This document shows, one piece after another, positions 32,930 through 41,900 of a stretch of 64,000 bases of DNA. Origin of the DNA: Marinobacter sp. F4206 (GTDB taxonomy: Bacteria; Pseudomonadota; Gammaproteobacteria; Pseudomonadales; Oleiphilaceae); contig NZ_JAHXKI010000002.1 of assembly GCF_019392195.1 (NCBI RefSeq), positions 186,001 to 250,000 on the forward strand, read 5' to 3'. Position numbers and translations under genes: made by a program. The notes below the pieces were generated by a model. That model did not search any database and had not been told where the DNA came from. It saw only the letters and a list, made by a program, of their open reading frames with translations. How positions within the stretch are numbered: the first letter of the stretch is position 1; every line of letters starts with the position of its first letter.

Positions 32930-33607
32930 TCAGGCAACCGAGACCTTGCTGCCGGACGGAGGAATAAGCATGGTGTCTTCGGCCTGCATGCCGGCAGCCA
33001 GGAAAGGCACCAGCCTGGCGGCGATTTCCTGAACGGTGGTTTCGACGCCCAACTTGTTCTGCAGGATATCCCGCAAGGCGTCGCTGCTGGACATGGTAAA
33101 GGCGGTGGCACCCAGCATGAACTGGATACGCCAGTAGCGGTCCACCGCAGACAACTGAGGGGTTGCTTCTTTAAGCAGGCGCATGAACCGGCTGAAGGGG
33201 TCGCCGTATTCCTGTTCCAGAAACTTCCTGAGATGGCCCTGGGACTGGGTATAGGCGAGTCCGAGCAGGCGCATGAAAATGGAAATACCCTTCTCATTGC
33301 GCTGGGGCATGCGGACCGCACTTTCGGTCAACGCCCACAGGGTCTGATTCAGGGTCGGCGGCTGCCCCTCACACCGCTCTTCCAGTTCGTCGAAAGCTTT
33401 TTCCAGAGTGGCCGAGAACGGAGTCAGGAACCGGGCAAATACCGCGTGAATAAGCGCGTTTTTCGAACCAAAGTGGTAATTGACAGCGGCCAGGTTTACT
33501 TTAGCCTTACTGGTAATCATGCGAAGCGAGGTTTCCGAGAACCCGCGGTCGGCAAACAGCTCTTCGGCTGCATCAAGTATCCGGTCAACGGTATCAGACT
33601 GCGCCAT
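32930..33607 (-). CDS. psrA: TetR family fatty-acid-responsive regulator PsrA
   Basis: The 225-residue TetR repressor has an N-terminal helix-turn-helix (DRILDAAEELFADRGF..VNLAAVNYHFGSK) and a ligand domain of TetR_C type. It resembles Pseudomonas PsrA, which senses long-chain acyl-CoA and controls beta-oxidation and, in Pseudomonas, rpoS. The ATG at 33607 is preferred over 33661 because the longer frame would translate through two PsrA-type operators at 33628–33654, the expected autoregulatory site. In Pseudomonas psrA precedes lexA; here an L,D-transpeptidase gene follows after 58 bases. Confidence 0.88.
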   Translation of the reverse strand: MAQSDTVDRILDAAEELFADRGFSETSLRMITSKAKVNLAAVNYHFGSKNALIHAVFARFLTPFSATLEKAFDELEERCEGQPPTLNQTLWALTESAVRMPQRNEKGISIFMRLLGLAYTQSQGHLRKFLEQEYGDPFSRFMRLLKEATPQLSAVDRYWRIQFMLGATAFTMSSSDALRDILQNKLGVETTVQEIAARLVPFLAAGMQAEDTMLIPPSGSKVSVA

Positions 33608-33627
33608 TTTGTTATCAAAGCCTCTAG

Positions 33628-33654
33628 CAAACGTCTGTTTGAAACATACGTTTG
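33628..33654. promoter_or_regulatory. Two overlapping PsrA operators
   Basis: CAAAC-GTCT-GTTTG (33628–33641) is a perfect inverted repeat matching the PsrA consensus (G/C)AAAC-N2–4-GTTT(G/C). GAAAC-ATAC-GTTTG (33641–33654) is a second box sharing one base with the first. They sit 20 bases upstream of the psrA start, consistent with negative autoregulation. Confidence 0.85.
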
Positions 33655-33667
33655 AAGCCATCCTATG

Positions 33668-34582
33668 TCAAGTTCTCGACTCCGGCTCTGCGGCTACGCC
33701 CTGCCAGCCACGATCGATGGCCTGCTGATTCCCCTCGAAGAACGCTTTCTGTACCCGGTCATAGGCCTTTTCGGCCTCCAGCAGATAGATCAGGTACATC
33801 CGCACGTGCTCTCTGCGGGTCAGGTGGCGGGCCAGCGCCCGCTGTTCAGACAGTCTGACCAAGTTGCTGAATCGGGTATTCTTCAGGGCCGGATTGAAGT
33901 CCGCCATACGGGCACACTGCCAGATCAAGCCTTCATTACCTTCCAGATGCGCTGCATGGGCACGCGCATCCCGAAGCATACGCTGACGCTTCATGACGAC
34001 ATCCAGGTAGGAGGGGCTCGCGGAATAAATGCGCCGTACCGAGGGAACACCCAGCAACAGAATGATCACAAATGCACCGAAGCCGGTACCGGCGACCCAG
34101 GCCGGGACAAAACCGGTCAGGCCGCTCAGAAACACCAGGGCGGCCAGCAGTGCGCTGAACAACCACAGATCCCGACTCCGGCGTGCGGCGGCGAGCGTGT
34201 AGTTATCCGGCCAGTCGTTCATGGCCAGTTGTTCAAAGTCCATCAACAGAATTCTGTCGCATTGACGCAACATCAGCCGGAGCTGGCGCTGCCTTGAGTG
34301 GGCCAGCGTCTGCTCAACGTTATCTTCCGCATTGTCATCGCCCGGGGCATCCCCGGCTTCGCCAACACCTCCGTCGTCGGGCGCCGACAACCGAGCCTCT
34401 GCCCCCGCCTGTTTTTCCACCGGTTCCGCCACGCCGCCAGCGAGCCCTGCCAGGGGCACAGAAGACGACTGGGCGGGATGGGGTGCCGTCGACGGCAAAG
34501 GGTCAGCAGCCCGGCCCGGACGCAACACGGCACCCTGGGAAGGGTCTGTAACTGGCGGGGCGGTCCTCTGATTCTCGACCAT
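33668..34582 (-). CDS. Membrane protein of unknown function
   Basis: The 304-residue product is not recognised. Residues 1–95 are Pro/Ala/Gly/Asp-rich and probably disordered. A helical segment (HSRQRQLRLMLRQCDRILLM) leads to two adjacent membrane helices at about 139–158 and 164–180, and a basic helical C-terminal half follows. With two helices in a hairpin, both large parts would be cytoplasmic. The ATG at 34582 (MVENQRTAPP) is preferred to 34618. It ends just upstream of the psrA operators and is divergent from riboflavin synthase. Confidence 0.65.
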   Translation of the reverse strand: MVENQRTAPPVTDPSQGAVLRPGRAADPLPSTAPHPAQSSSVPLAGLAGGVAEPVEKQAGAEARLSAPDDGGVGEAGDAPGDDNAEDNVEQTLAHSRQRQLRLMLRQCDRILLMDFEQLAMNDWPDNYTLAAARRSRDLWLFSALLAALVFLSGLTGFVPAWVAGTGFGAFVIILLLGVPSVRRIYSASPSYLDVVMKRQRMLRDARAHAAHLEGNEGLIWQCARMADFNPALKNTRFSNLVRLSEQRALARHLTRREHVRMYLIYLLEAEKAYDRVQKAFFEGNQQAIDRGWQGVAAEPESRT

Positions 34583-34701
34583 GCTTAACCATCCGGAAAA
34601 TAGGCGATGAAATCGCATTTGAATGCGGCTCTACCTGCATATCGACAGTTTAACCCCATTCTTGAGCCAGCGTTACAGATGCAGTCCGGATTGCTATCAA
34701 C

Positions 34702-34730
34702 TTGGCAATGGCGCAACCGCCCGTTATCCT
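34702..34730 (+). promoter_or_regulatory. Probable sigma70 promoter for riboflavin synthase
   Basis: TTGGCA (34702–34707), a 17-base spacer and TATCCT (34725–34730), 50 bases before the ATG at 34781. I see no FMN-riboswitch-like sequence in the leader. Confidence 0.5.
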
Positions 34731-34780
34731 TTGCCCCCACCCAAGCGGTCAACCCCGCACTTTTCTCGAGAGGTCCGGAT

Positions 34781-35401
34781 ATGTTCACAGGCATTGTTCA
34801 AGGGATTGCAACCGTTGCGGAGATCAACACGGCTCCCGGACTGAGCACGTTCGTGATTCGCCTGCCCGAAGACAAGGCCGAAGGGGTCGCGATCGGAGCC
34901 TCGGTCGCTATCAACGGCACCTGCCTGACAGTCACCCGCCAGGACGGAAATGCCCTCTACTTCGATGCCATGCAGGAAACACTGAGGCTGACCACCCTTG
35001 GCAACCTGGCCGCCGGCGATGAGATTAACTTCGAGCGGGCAGCAAGGATTGGCGATGAAATTGGCGGCCACCTGTTGTCCGGCCACATCCACACCACAGC
35101 GACCATCGTGGAAATCCTGCGGCCGGCAAACAACGTCACCCTCTGGTTTGAGGTTCCCGAAGAATGGACCCGCTATATCTTTGCCAAGGGCTACATTGCC
35201 ATCAACGGTGCCAGCCTGACCATTGGCGAGGTTCAGGGCAACCGATTTAACGTGCACCTTATTCCCGAAACACTTCGGGCAACCACCTTTGGCACAGTGA
35301 CCGAGGGAGACCGGGTCAACATCGAGATCGACAGCCAGACCCAGACCATCGTGGACACGCTTGCTCGACTGGGTTACGACCAGCCACCGAAACACCTTTA
35401 A
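34781..35401 (+). CDS. ribE: Riboflavin synthase alpha chain
   Basis: The 206-residue enzyme dismutates two 6,7-dimethyl-8-ribityllumazine molecules to riboflavin. It starts MFTGIVQG and shows two homologous lumazine-binding halves, each with a GASVAINGTCLTV or YIAINGASLTIGEV-type motif, and the conserved DEIGGHLLSGHI and FNVHLIPETLRATT. The start is fixed by GAGAGG seven bases upstream; earlier in-frame ATG codons lie before the promoter. The gene is monocistronic, away from other rib genes, and convergent with rlmG. The alternative name in E. coli is ribC. Confidence 0.95.
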   Translation: MFTGIVQGIATVAEINTAPGLSTFVIRLPEDKAEGVAIGASVAINGTCLTVTRQDGNALYFDAMQETLRLTTLGNLAAGDEINFERAARIGDEIGGHLLSGHIHTTATIVEILRPANNVTLWFEVPEEWTRYIFAKGYIAINGASLTIGEVQGNRFNVHLIPETLRATTFGTVTEGDRVNIEIDSQTQTIVDTLARLGYDQPPKHL

Positions 35402-35411
35402 GCTAAATCTG

Positions 35412-36563
35412 CTAGCGCCGCCCGGCCTCCAGAACGACAAACTTCGGACTCGCATCCAGCTGGTGAACCTGCGGGAAAAACCGGCGCAGGCTGCGATGGT
35501 AGCCAAGGTGACGGTTTCCGACCATGAGCAGCCGGCCACCGCTGGAAAGGTGTTTCGCCGCCTGCTCAAACAGGCGAAGCGCGACGTGGTCGCCAACCAC
35601 CCCACCCTCGTGGAAAGGCGGATTCAACAGAATCAGATCGAACAGTCCGGCTGAATCAGGAATGCCATCTGCGTGCTCGAAGCTGACCGGAGTGCCAGGG
35701 AACGCTCTGGAGACGTTGAGACGGGCGCTGGCAACTGCCTGACTGGACACATCTGTGAAGGTAAGTGTCAGATCTGGCCGCTCCGCCAGCGCACTTACAC
35801 CAACCACGCCATTACCACAGGCGAGATCCAGAACCCGGGCTCCCGAAGCAAGACCCGACACGGACGCTTTCACCCGGGGCAAAAGCAACCGTGTGCCAAT
35901 ATCCAGCTTCTCCCGGGCAAACACCGCTGGCAGGGCATCAACCCTGAATCTGACCTCGCCGGGTCCATAGCCCTTCCAGGTCCCGGACCACTCTTCCAAT
36001 TCCGCCTGCCCCCGCCGACAGACCACAACCCGGGCCTTCTTCCGGGCAGGACACACCATCTCAGTCTGTACCGCCTGGGCAAACACCTCCACGCCGCGGT
36101 CGGGAAGATGCTTGATCATTCCGCCCGCGAGCAACAGACCATTATCCTTCAGAACCCCATTCACCCAGCGCAGAAGCCAGGCGAGATAATCCGCGTGACG
36201 GGGAATTCTGAGGACAACCGCGTCATAGGCACCCACTGGCGGCTTCAGCCAGCTGTGCACGACATCCGGAGTGATCACCCCGGGATTCATCCCGGCATTG
36301 TGCGCCAGGGCATCCGACAACGTAGCGCTGTCCGCAACGAGGTCCGGCTGATATCGCTGAAGACCGAGGGCCAGGGCGCCAAACTGGTCGTCGATAACCA
36401 GCACTTTCGGCGCCTTGTCGGCATCCACACGCCCGAAAACCTCCTGCAGCAACAGTTCATCCGCCGCATCCCATGCCCGGAGTGACGGATCCCCGCCGCC
36501 AGGCCGGGACAGGGTGAGCCGACCTTCCGGAAATTCCAGTACTGCAGTTGTCATTTCAGGCAT
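35412..36563 (-). CDS. rlmG: 23S rRNA (guanine-1835-N2) methyltransferase-like RlmG
   Basis: The 383-residue protein has an N-terminal degenerate methyltransferase-like domain and a C-terminal catalytic domain with SAM motif VLDLACGNGVVGVSALAE and the N2-guanine motif LILLNPPFHEGG. This matches RlmG/YgjO; RsmC is its close relative and the next gene downstream. The start may be M1 (36563) or M4 (36554); neither has a clear ribosome-binding site. It is convergent with ribE with ten bases between stops. Confidence 0.85.
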   Translation of the reverse strand: MPEMTTAVLEFPEGRLTLSRPGGGDPSLRAWDAADELLLQEVFGRVDADKAPKVLVIDDQFGALALGLQRYQPDLVADSATLSDALAHNAGMNPGVITPDVVHSWLKPPVGAYDAVVLRIPRHADYLAWLLRWVNGVLKDNGLLLAGGMIKHLPDRGVEVFAQAVQTEMVCPARKKARVVVCRRGQAELEEWSGTWKGYGPGEVRFRVDALPAVFAREKLDIGTRLLLPRVKASVSGLASGARVLDLACGNGVVGVSALAERPDLTLTFTDVSSQAVASARLNVSRAFPGTPVSFEHADGIPDSAGLFDLILLNPPFHEGGVVGDHVALRLFEQAAKHLSSGGRLLMVGNRHLGYHRSLRRFFPQVHQLDASPKFVVLEAGRR

Positions 36564-36690
36564 CCAAAACGAATATTTTCACAATCACGACATTTTAGGC
36601 TGATTATTCTAGAAATTAACCCTAGATTAGAACCTGTTCACGCAACATCCCTTTTCCGGTTGGCTCCGTTGTTTTGGACGCGAACCTTTT

Positions 36691-36714
36691 GCCCCTCACC
36701 CCAGGGGCTTTTTT
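36691..36714 (+). terminator. Orphan plus-strand terminator (possible small-RNA end)
   Basis: GCCCCT–CACCCC–AGGGGC followed by six T forms an intrinsic terminator that works only on the plus strand. Both flanking genes are on the minus strand, and the nearest plus-strand gene ends at 35401, so it implies an unannotated plus-strand transcript. AT-rich sequence at 36590–36630 could hold its promoter (for example TATTCT or TAGATT as -10), but no clear -35 is seen. Confidence 0.5.
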
Positions 36715-36749
36715 CGTTGGGCACTACAGAAAACAGACCTGTTGCCGGT

Positions 36750-37796
36750 TCAGCGTCTGATCGCCCGGTAAACGGTAAAGCGCCGATCTTCATAAAGGCG
36801 CTCAACCGGACCAATAAAGCGCTTGATCATGGATTCGTATGGCAGAAAGCTGTTGGCAACCAACCGCAGCTCTCCCCTTGATTTCAGGTGGCGTGACACC
36901 TCGCGCAGGAAGTTTTCAGTCATTGAAGTGTCGGTTTTTACTCCGGCATGGAACGGCGGGTTCGTTACAATTGCGGACCAGAGGCCGTCGACTTCTGACA
37001 GACCATCCGAGGCGAGAATGTCTCCGCCAGCTCCGGAACGCTCGTAGGTTGCCCGAGCGCAAATCACAGCCTGTGACTGCACATCCACACCATCCACCAC
37101 GCTGGCGGGAACCCCTTGCTCCCGTTGCCAGGCCTGATACCACGCCCCGATCACACCCGCTCCGCAGGCAAAATCCAGCACCCGCTCAGCCCTGAGCGGC
37201 GAACTGACCAGGGTTTCCAGCAGAAGCGCTGTTCCATCGTCCAGCTCGCCCTGACTGAAGATGCCGGGCAGCCCACACACCTCCAGCGAACAGCCGGCAT
37301 GACTGACCGTATGCCACTCCATCCAGTCTGTCAGGTCAAACTCCGCCAGGGATGCGGGGTCGGAGGCCGCCCAGACCTGGCAATGCCGCGCGCTGTCGAC
37401 CTTTTCTGCCCCGGGAGCGACCGCCTTGAGTTGCTTCACCGCGCCGGCAATGCCTTCCTTTTTTTCGCCAATGAGGATCAGGCTGGCCCCGGGCGCCGCC
37501 AACCAGCGCGCCAAAGACAGTCTCAAGTCCAGTTCGGACCGGGCTTTTGGCAGGAATACCACCACCGTGTCAAAACCCGACGCGGTCAGCGCAGGGTCGT
37601 CATAACCGAAACACACCTGCCAGTGATCCTGGGTTGCCAGCGCAGCTGCCTGACCGGCGTGTTCACTCATTGCCAAGCCACCGGAGGGAAGCTCCGACAA
37701 CAACGCCGGCGTACTGGCACCCAGCAGAGCGACACGACCATTCAATCGGGACCGATTCCGGACCAGGGCTTCATGGGAATTGGGCATAGCAGGCAT
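36750..37796 (-). CDS. rsmC: 16S rRNA (guanine-1207-N2) methyltransferase RsmC
   Basis: The 348-residue enzyme methylates G1207 of 16S rRNA in the 30S subunit. It has two methyltransferase-like domains. The N-terminal one lacks the SAM motif; the C-terminal one has VLDFACGAGVIGAWY and IVTNPPFHAGVKTDTSMTENFL, the RsmC signature. Start may be M1 or M4. It lies 186 bases downstream of rlmG on the same strand, the gap holding the orphan terminator. Confidence 0.92.
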   Translation of the reverse strand: MPAMPNSHEALVRNRSRLNGRVALLGASTPALLSELPSGGLAMSEHAGQAAALATQDHWQVCFGYDDPALTASGFDTVVVFLPKARSELDLRLSLARWLAAPGASLILIGEKKEGIAGAVKQLKAVAPGAEKVDSARHCQVWAASDPASLAEFDLTDWMEWHTVSHAGCSLEVCGLPGIFSQGELDDGTALLLETLVSSPLRAERVLDFACGAGVIGAWYQAWQREQGVPASVVDGVDVQSQAVICARATYERSGAGGDILASDGLSEVDGLWSAIVTNPPFHAGVKTDTSMTENFLREVSRHLKSRGELRLVANSFLPYESMIKRFIGPVERLYEDRRFTVYRAIRR

Positions 37797-37916
37797 TGGC
37801 AGAGAGATCCCGTGACTGATTTTTGAATCGGGATACTCTAACCGGAATCAGCCCCCGAGTCTCGCCGGGAACGGCGGAATCAGAGGGCCAATCGGGAGGA
37901 CAACAACGTGAGAAGG

Positions 37917-38090
37917 TTACTTGTAACGGGCGACCGTGCCGACCCGGAGTGCGTCTTCCGGAGACATTCCCCAGTCCTCACTCTGACGACTGCTGCCAGC
38001 CTTTTGGCCATCGGTCCGGACATCTGACTCAAGGTTATCGGACTTTCGTTGCGCCAGGGCACTCAGCGCTTTCTGCATCAATTCTTTCAT
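37917..38090 (-). CDS. Small unrecognised protein of 57 residues
   Basis: An ATG at 38090 opens a 57-codon frame to a TAA at 37917. GAGGGGG lies six bases upstream, a strong ribosome-binding site. The product begins MKELMQKALSALAQRKSDN and ends DWGMSPEDALRVGTVARYK: an amphipathic N-terminal helix, a polar Ser/Asp/Gln-rich middle and a short conserved-looking C-terminal motif, with no membrane segment or Cys. I do not recognise a family. It lies between the carbonic anhydrase and rsmC genes on the same strand and has a possible CRP-type site upstream. Overlapping plus-strand frames have no good start signals. Confidence 0.65.
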   Translation of the reverse strand: MKELMQKALSALAQRKSDNLESDVRTDGQKAGSSRQSEDWGMSPEDALRVGTVARYK

Positions 38091-38170
38091 GGTCAACCCC
38101 CTCGCTTACTGCAAGTACCAATGTACCAAAACGGGAGGTGACCAACTGTGATGACGCCACGGGTCCACTA

Positions 38171-38184
38171 GTGACGTTCATCAC
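38171..38184. promoter_or_regulatory. Candidate CRP/Vfr-type site
   Basis: GTGA–CGTTCA–TCAC is a perfect core match to the CRP-family GTGA-N6-TCAC palindrome. It lies 81 bases upstream of the 57-residue gene and just beyond the carbonic anhydrase stop codon. Confidence 0.35.
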
Positions 38185-38213
38185 GAATTTTTGACGCAAT
38201 TTTACATTTTGAG

Positions 38214-38894
38214 CTACACGTTTTTTTGGCGCCCGGCGCGAACCGGTCTTTGAACCAGTTCATCCACACTGTTCTGTTTGACCCGTTCGCGGTCCTGCTC
38301 GCTGGAAATCGACAAGCCCATATCCCGCAGGATGCCATCGGCAAGATCGTAGACAAAACCGTGTACCGTCAGTGGCTGACCACGTTTCCAGGCTTCCTGA
38401 ACAATGCTGTTCTGGCACACGTGGCCCACCTGCTCTACCACATTCAGCTCGCACAAGCGGTCAACACGATCCTGTTCACTTGAGACGTCATCGAGCACTG
38501 ACTGGTGCCGGTCCCGAACATCCTGAACGTGGCGCAGCCAGTTGCTTATCAGGCCAAAGCCTTCGTCCAGCAGCGCTGCCCGCACCCCACCGCAACCGTA
38601 GTGACCAACGACCATGACATGCTTGACCTTCAGCACTTCAACTGCGAACTGCAGCACTGAGAGACAGTTAAAGTCGGTGTGGACAACCACGTTGGCAACA
38701 TTTCGATGAACGAAAAGCTCCCCCGGCAGCAAATCCACGATCTGGTTGGCCGGCACCCGGCTGTCGGCACAGCCGATCCAGAGATACTCCGGCGCCTGCT
38801 GATTGGACAGGCGGTCAAAGAACTTGGGATCGGCGGACTTTATACCATTGGCCCACGCCCGGTTTTTCTCAAGAAGGTGGTCAAGCTGACCCAT
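38214..38894 (-). CDS. can: Beta-carbonic anhydrase
   Basis: The 226-residue enzyme interconverts CO2 and bicarbonate in the cytoplasm. The zinc ligands are C42 and, in GHYGCGGV, H98 and C101, with the D44/R46 dyad in CADSRVP. This is the E. coli Can-type beta class. The ATG at 38894 has GGGGGT at good spacing; the codon before it is a TTG. The gene lies 66 bases downstream of the glutamate dehydrogenase gene on the same strand. Confidence 0.95.
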   Translation of the reverse strand: MGQLDHLLEKNRAWANGIKSADPKFFDRLSNQQAPEYLWIGCADSRVPANQIVDLLPGELFVHRNVANVVVHTDFNCLSVLQFAVEVLKVKHVMVVGHYGCGGVRAALLDEGFGLISNWLRHVQDVRDRHQSVLDDVSSEQDRVDRLCELNVVEQVGHVCQNSIVQEAWKRGQPLTVHGFVYDLADGILRDMGLSISSEQDRERVKQNSVDELVQRPVRAGRQKNV

Positions 38895-38960
38895 CAAATA
38901 ACCCCCACTCCATGACTTGAAGGCTCAGATTGAACGGCAATCGTTGCCACAAAGCAATAC

Positions 38961-41900
38961 TCAGTTGGTCTCAGGTTCAACCTCAAGATGACCTGAGTGC
39001 ATTGTACTCTGCGCCAGATCCAGCAACTCTCTCAGCGCAACAGAGAACATGGCGTACTCAGGCTCACGCACACCCTTGAGTTCCGCGAGCATGGATTTCC
39101 AGCGATGGATCATTCCGATGTGGCGATTCAGCCAGGCATCCACGCAGGCGGGAACATCCTCCGGCTTTTCCGCCAACCGGAGCACTCCCGTGGTTAACGC
39201 CCTCTGCTGCCATTCGAGGTCCTCGCGGAAGCTTTCCCGAGCCAGGGCCTGCCAATGCGACGCAGGCGTCAGCGAAGCGATAGCCTGGGCAAACCAGTTC
39301 AGATCAAGCCGGTCTCCCAGATCATAATAGAGGTTGGCCACTGTCTTGAGTGGCATTCCTGTCGCTTCCTGAGCCTCAATGATCCCCAGTGAGGAATAGA
39401 GATAGTCGGTACCCGATACCACCGATGCCAGCTCCTTGGGCAAACCCGCGTCCATAAGGACTTGGTGACGTTTCTCCCAGGCCACGCGGGCCTGCTCGCC
39501 GAGGTAATCCGGTAGATTGGCGGTAATGGCCCAGACACTGTCGGCGAAACGTTCGATGTGGTTCTGGATGCTGAGCTCCGCCCGACGATTCCGCAGCAGC
39601 CAGCGAACCGAGCGACGCATCAGCCGCATCAGGTCCTGCATCAGCGTCATTTGCAGTTGGGCGGGAACATTGAAGTCCTGCTCCTCAATCCGGTCCCACC
39701 AGTTATCGATGCGGAACACATCCCGGGCGATGATCCACGCCAGGGCGATGGATGCCGGATCCGCCCCGGTGGATTGATTCAGCCGCTCAACAAAGGTGAT
39801 GCCCATGTGATTGACCATGTCGTTGGCAATCTGGGTCGCAATGATTTCCCGCCTCAGCTGGTGCTCGCCCAGCTCCCTGGAGAACCTCTGCGTCAACTCG
39901 CGGGGAAATACCTTGTACATCTCCCCAGCCAGCAGGGGCTCATCCGGCAAGGTGCTGTCGATCAAGGTTTGCTTGAGGTCGCCCTTCACATAGGAAATCA
40001 GCACCGAAAGCTCCGGCCGGGTCAGCCCTTTCTTGTCGAGCTTGCGCTCCGACAGGGTTTCATCGTCCGGCAAGAATTCCAGGGCCCGGTTGAGCTTGCC
40101 TTCATTCTCGAAGGTGTTCATAAGCCGGCGATACTCCTCAAGCCGGGTCGCGGCGTCCTCGCTGGCAATACTGATGGCCTGGGTCTGACGGTAGTTATTC
40201 TTCAACACCAGTGCAGCAACATCGTCGGTCATCTCTTCCAGCATGATGTTGCGCTGTTTGCCAGTCAGGTCGCCCATGGCGACGGCCTGGTTAAGCAGGA
40301 TCTTCATGTTCACTTCGTGGTCCGAACAGTCGACACCACCGGAGTTATCGATGAAGTCAGTATTCAGACGCCCACCCCTCAATGCGTACTCAATACGCCC
40401 GAGCTGGGTAAGTCCGAGGTTCCCGCCCTCACCGACGACCTTGCAGCGCAGTTCGGTGCCGTTAATCCGCAGACCATCGTTGGCTTTGTCGCCGACATCC
40501 CCGTGCGTTTCACTGGTGCCCTTCACGTAGGTGCCAATACCGCCAACCCAGAGCAGATCCACCTGGGCCTTGAGAATTTGTGAAATCAGCATGTTGGGCG
40601 GAACCCGGTCCGACTTGATACCCAGCAGCTTCTTCATCTCGGGGCTGAGCGGAATCGACTTGGCGTTACGACTGAACACCCCGCCACCCTTGGAGATCAG
40701 CTTGGTGTCGTAGTCGGTCCAGGAGGAACGGGGCAATTCAAACAAACGCTTCCGTTCCTTGAAGCTCTTCTCAGGGTCTGGCGCCGGATCAATGAAGATG
40801 TGGATATGGTTAAACGCCGCAACGAGCTTGGTCTTCTCCGAACACAGCATGCCGTTACCAAAGACGTCACCGGCCATGTCCCCGATACCAATAGCAGTGA
40901 ACTCATCCAGCGCAGGGTTCACCCCCAGCTCCCGGAAATGTCGCTCCACTGACACCCAGGCGCCACGCGCCGTGATGCCCATCTTCTTGTGGTCGTATCC
41001 GTTGCTGCCGCCTGACGCGAAGGCATCGCCCATCCAGAAGCCGTATTCGGCCGACAGCCCGTTGGCGATATCCGAGAACGTGGCCGTCCCCTTGTCCGCC
41101 GCAACCACCAGGTAGTGATCATCCTCATCGTGCCGGACCACCCGTTCGGGGGGCTGAATGCCGGAATCCACCAGGTTGTCGGTAATGTCCAGCAACCCCC
41201 GGATGAAGGTCTTGTAGGCTGCAATCCCCTCGGCCTGGAAGGCTTCCCGATCGGAAGGCTCGGGCAGTCGCTTGGCGACAAAACCGCCCTTGGCCCCGAC
41301 CGGGACAATGACCGCGTTCTTGACCTGCTGCGCTTTCACCAGCCCCAGGATCTCCGTCCGGTAATCCTCGAACCGATCCGACCAGCGCAGGCCCCCGCGG
41401 GCTACTTTTCCGCCCCTCAGGTGCACGCCTTCAACCCTCGGCGAGTACACAAAAATCTCAAACATGGGCATGGGCAACGGCATGTCCGGGATCCGTGACG
41501 GGTCGAACTTGGCGCTGATGTAGGACTTGTTGATGCCCTGATCGTCGGGCTGATAGTAGTTGGTGCGCAGCGTCGCCTGCATCAGTTCCAGATACAGCCT
41601 CAGGACCCGGTCTTCACTGAGGTTCTCTACCCCGTCCAGACCGGCGTTGAATTCGATTTCAAGCTTCTGCTGGGCCGCGCGGCTCTTGCCATCACTCTGA
41701 TAGCGGTCCGGATTGAACCGGACTTCGAAATAATCCAGCAGCATCCGGGTCAGCTCAACGTGATTGACCAGGGTGTTGGAAATAAAGGTCTGACTGTTTG
41801 AAAACCGGATCTGCCTCATGTACCGGGCGTAGGTCCGTAGCAGCGCAATCTCGCGCCAGCTCATGTAGGAGGACAACAGCATCCGGTTAAAGGCGTCGTT

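Noticed and set aside
33608..33661. Longer PsrA start 18 codons upstream
   Set aside because: It would place both operator boxes inside the coding sequence; the start at 33607 fits TetR family length.
34619..34780. FMN riboswitch ahead of riboflavin synthase
   Set aside because: I see none of the conserved FMN-aptamer segments, and the inferred transcript start leaves a leader of about 45 bases.
37823..38194. A 123-codon plus-strand frame covering the rsmC upstream region
   Set aside because: No ribosome-binding site; the minus-strand 57-codon frame in the same place has a strong one.
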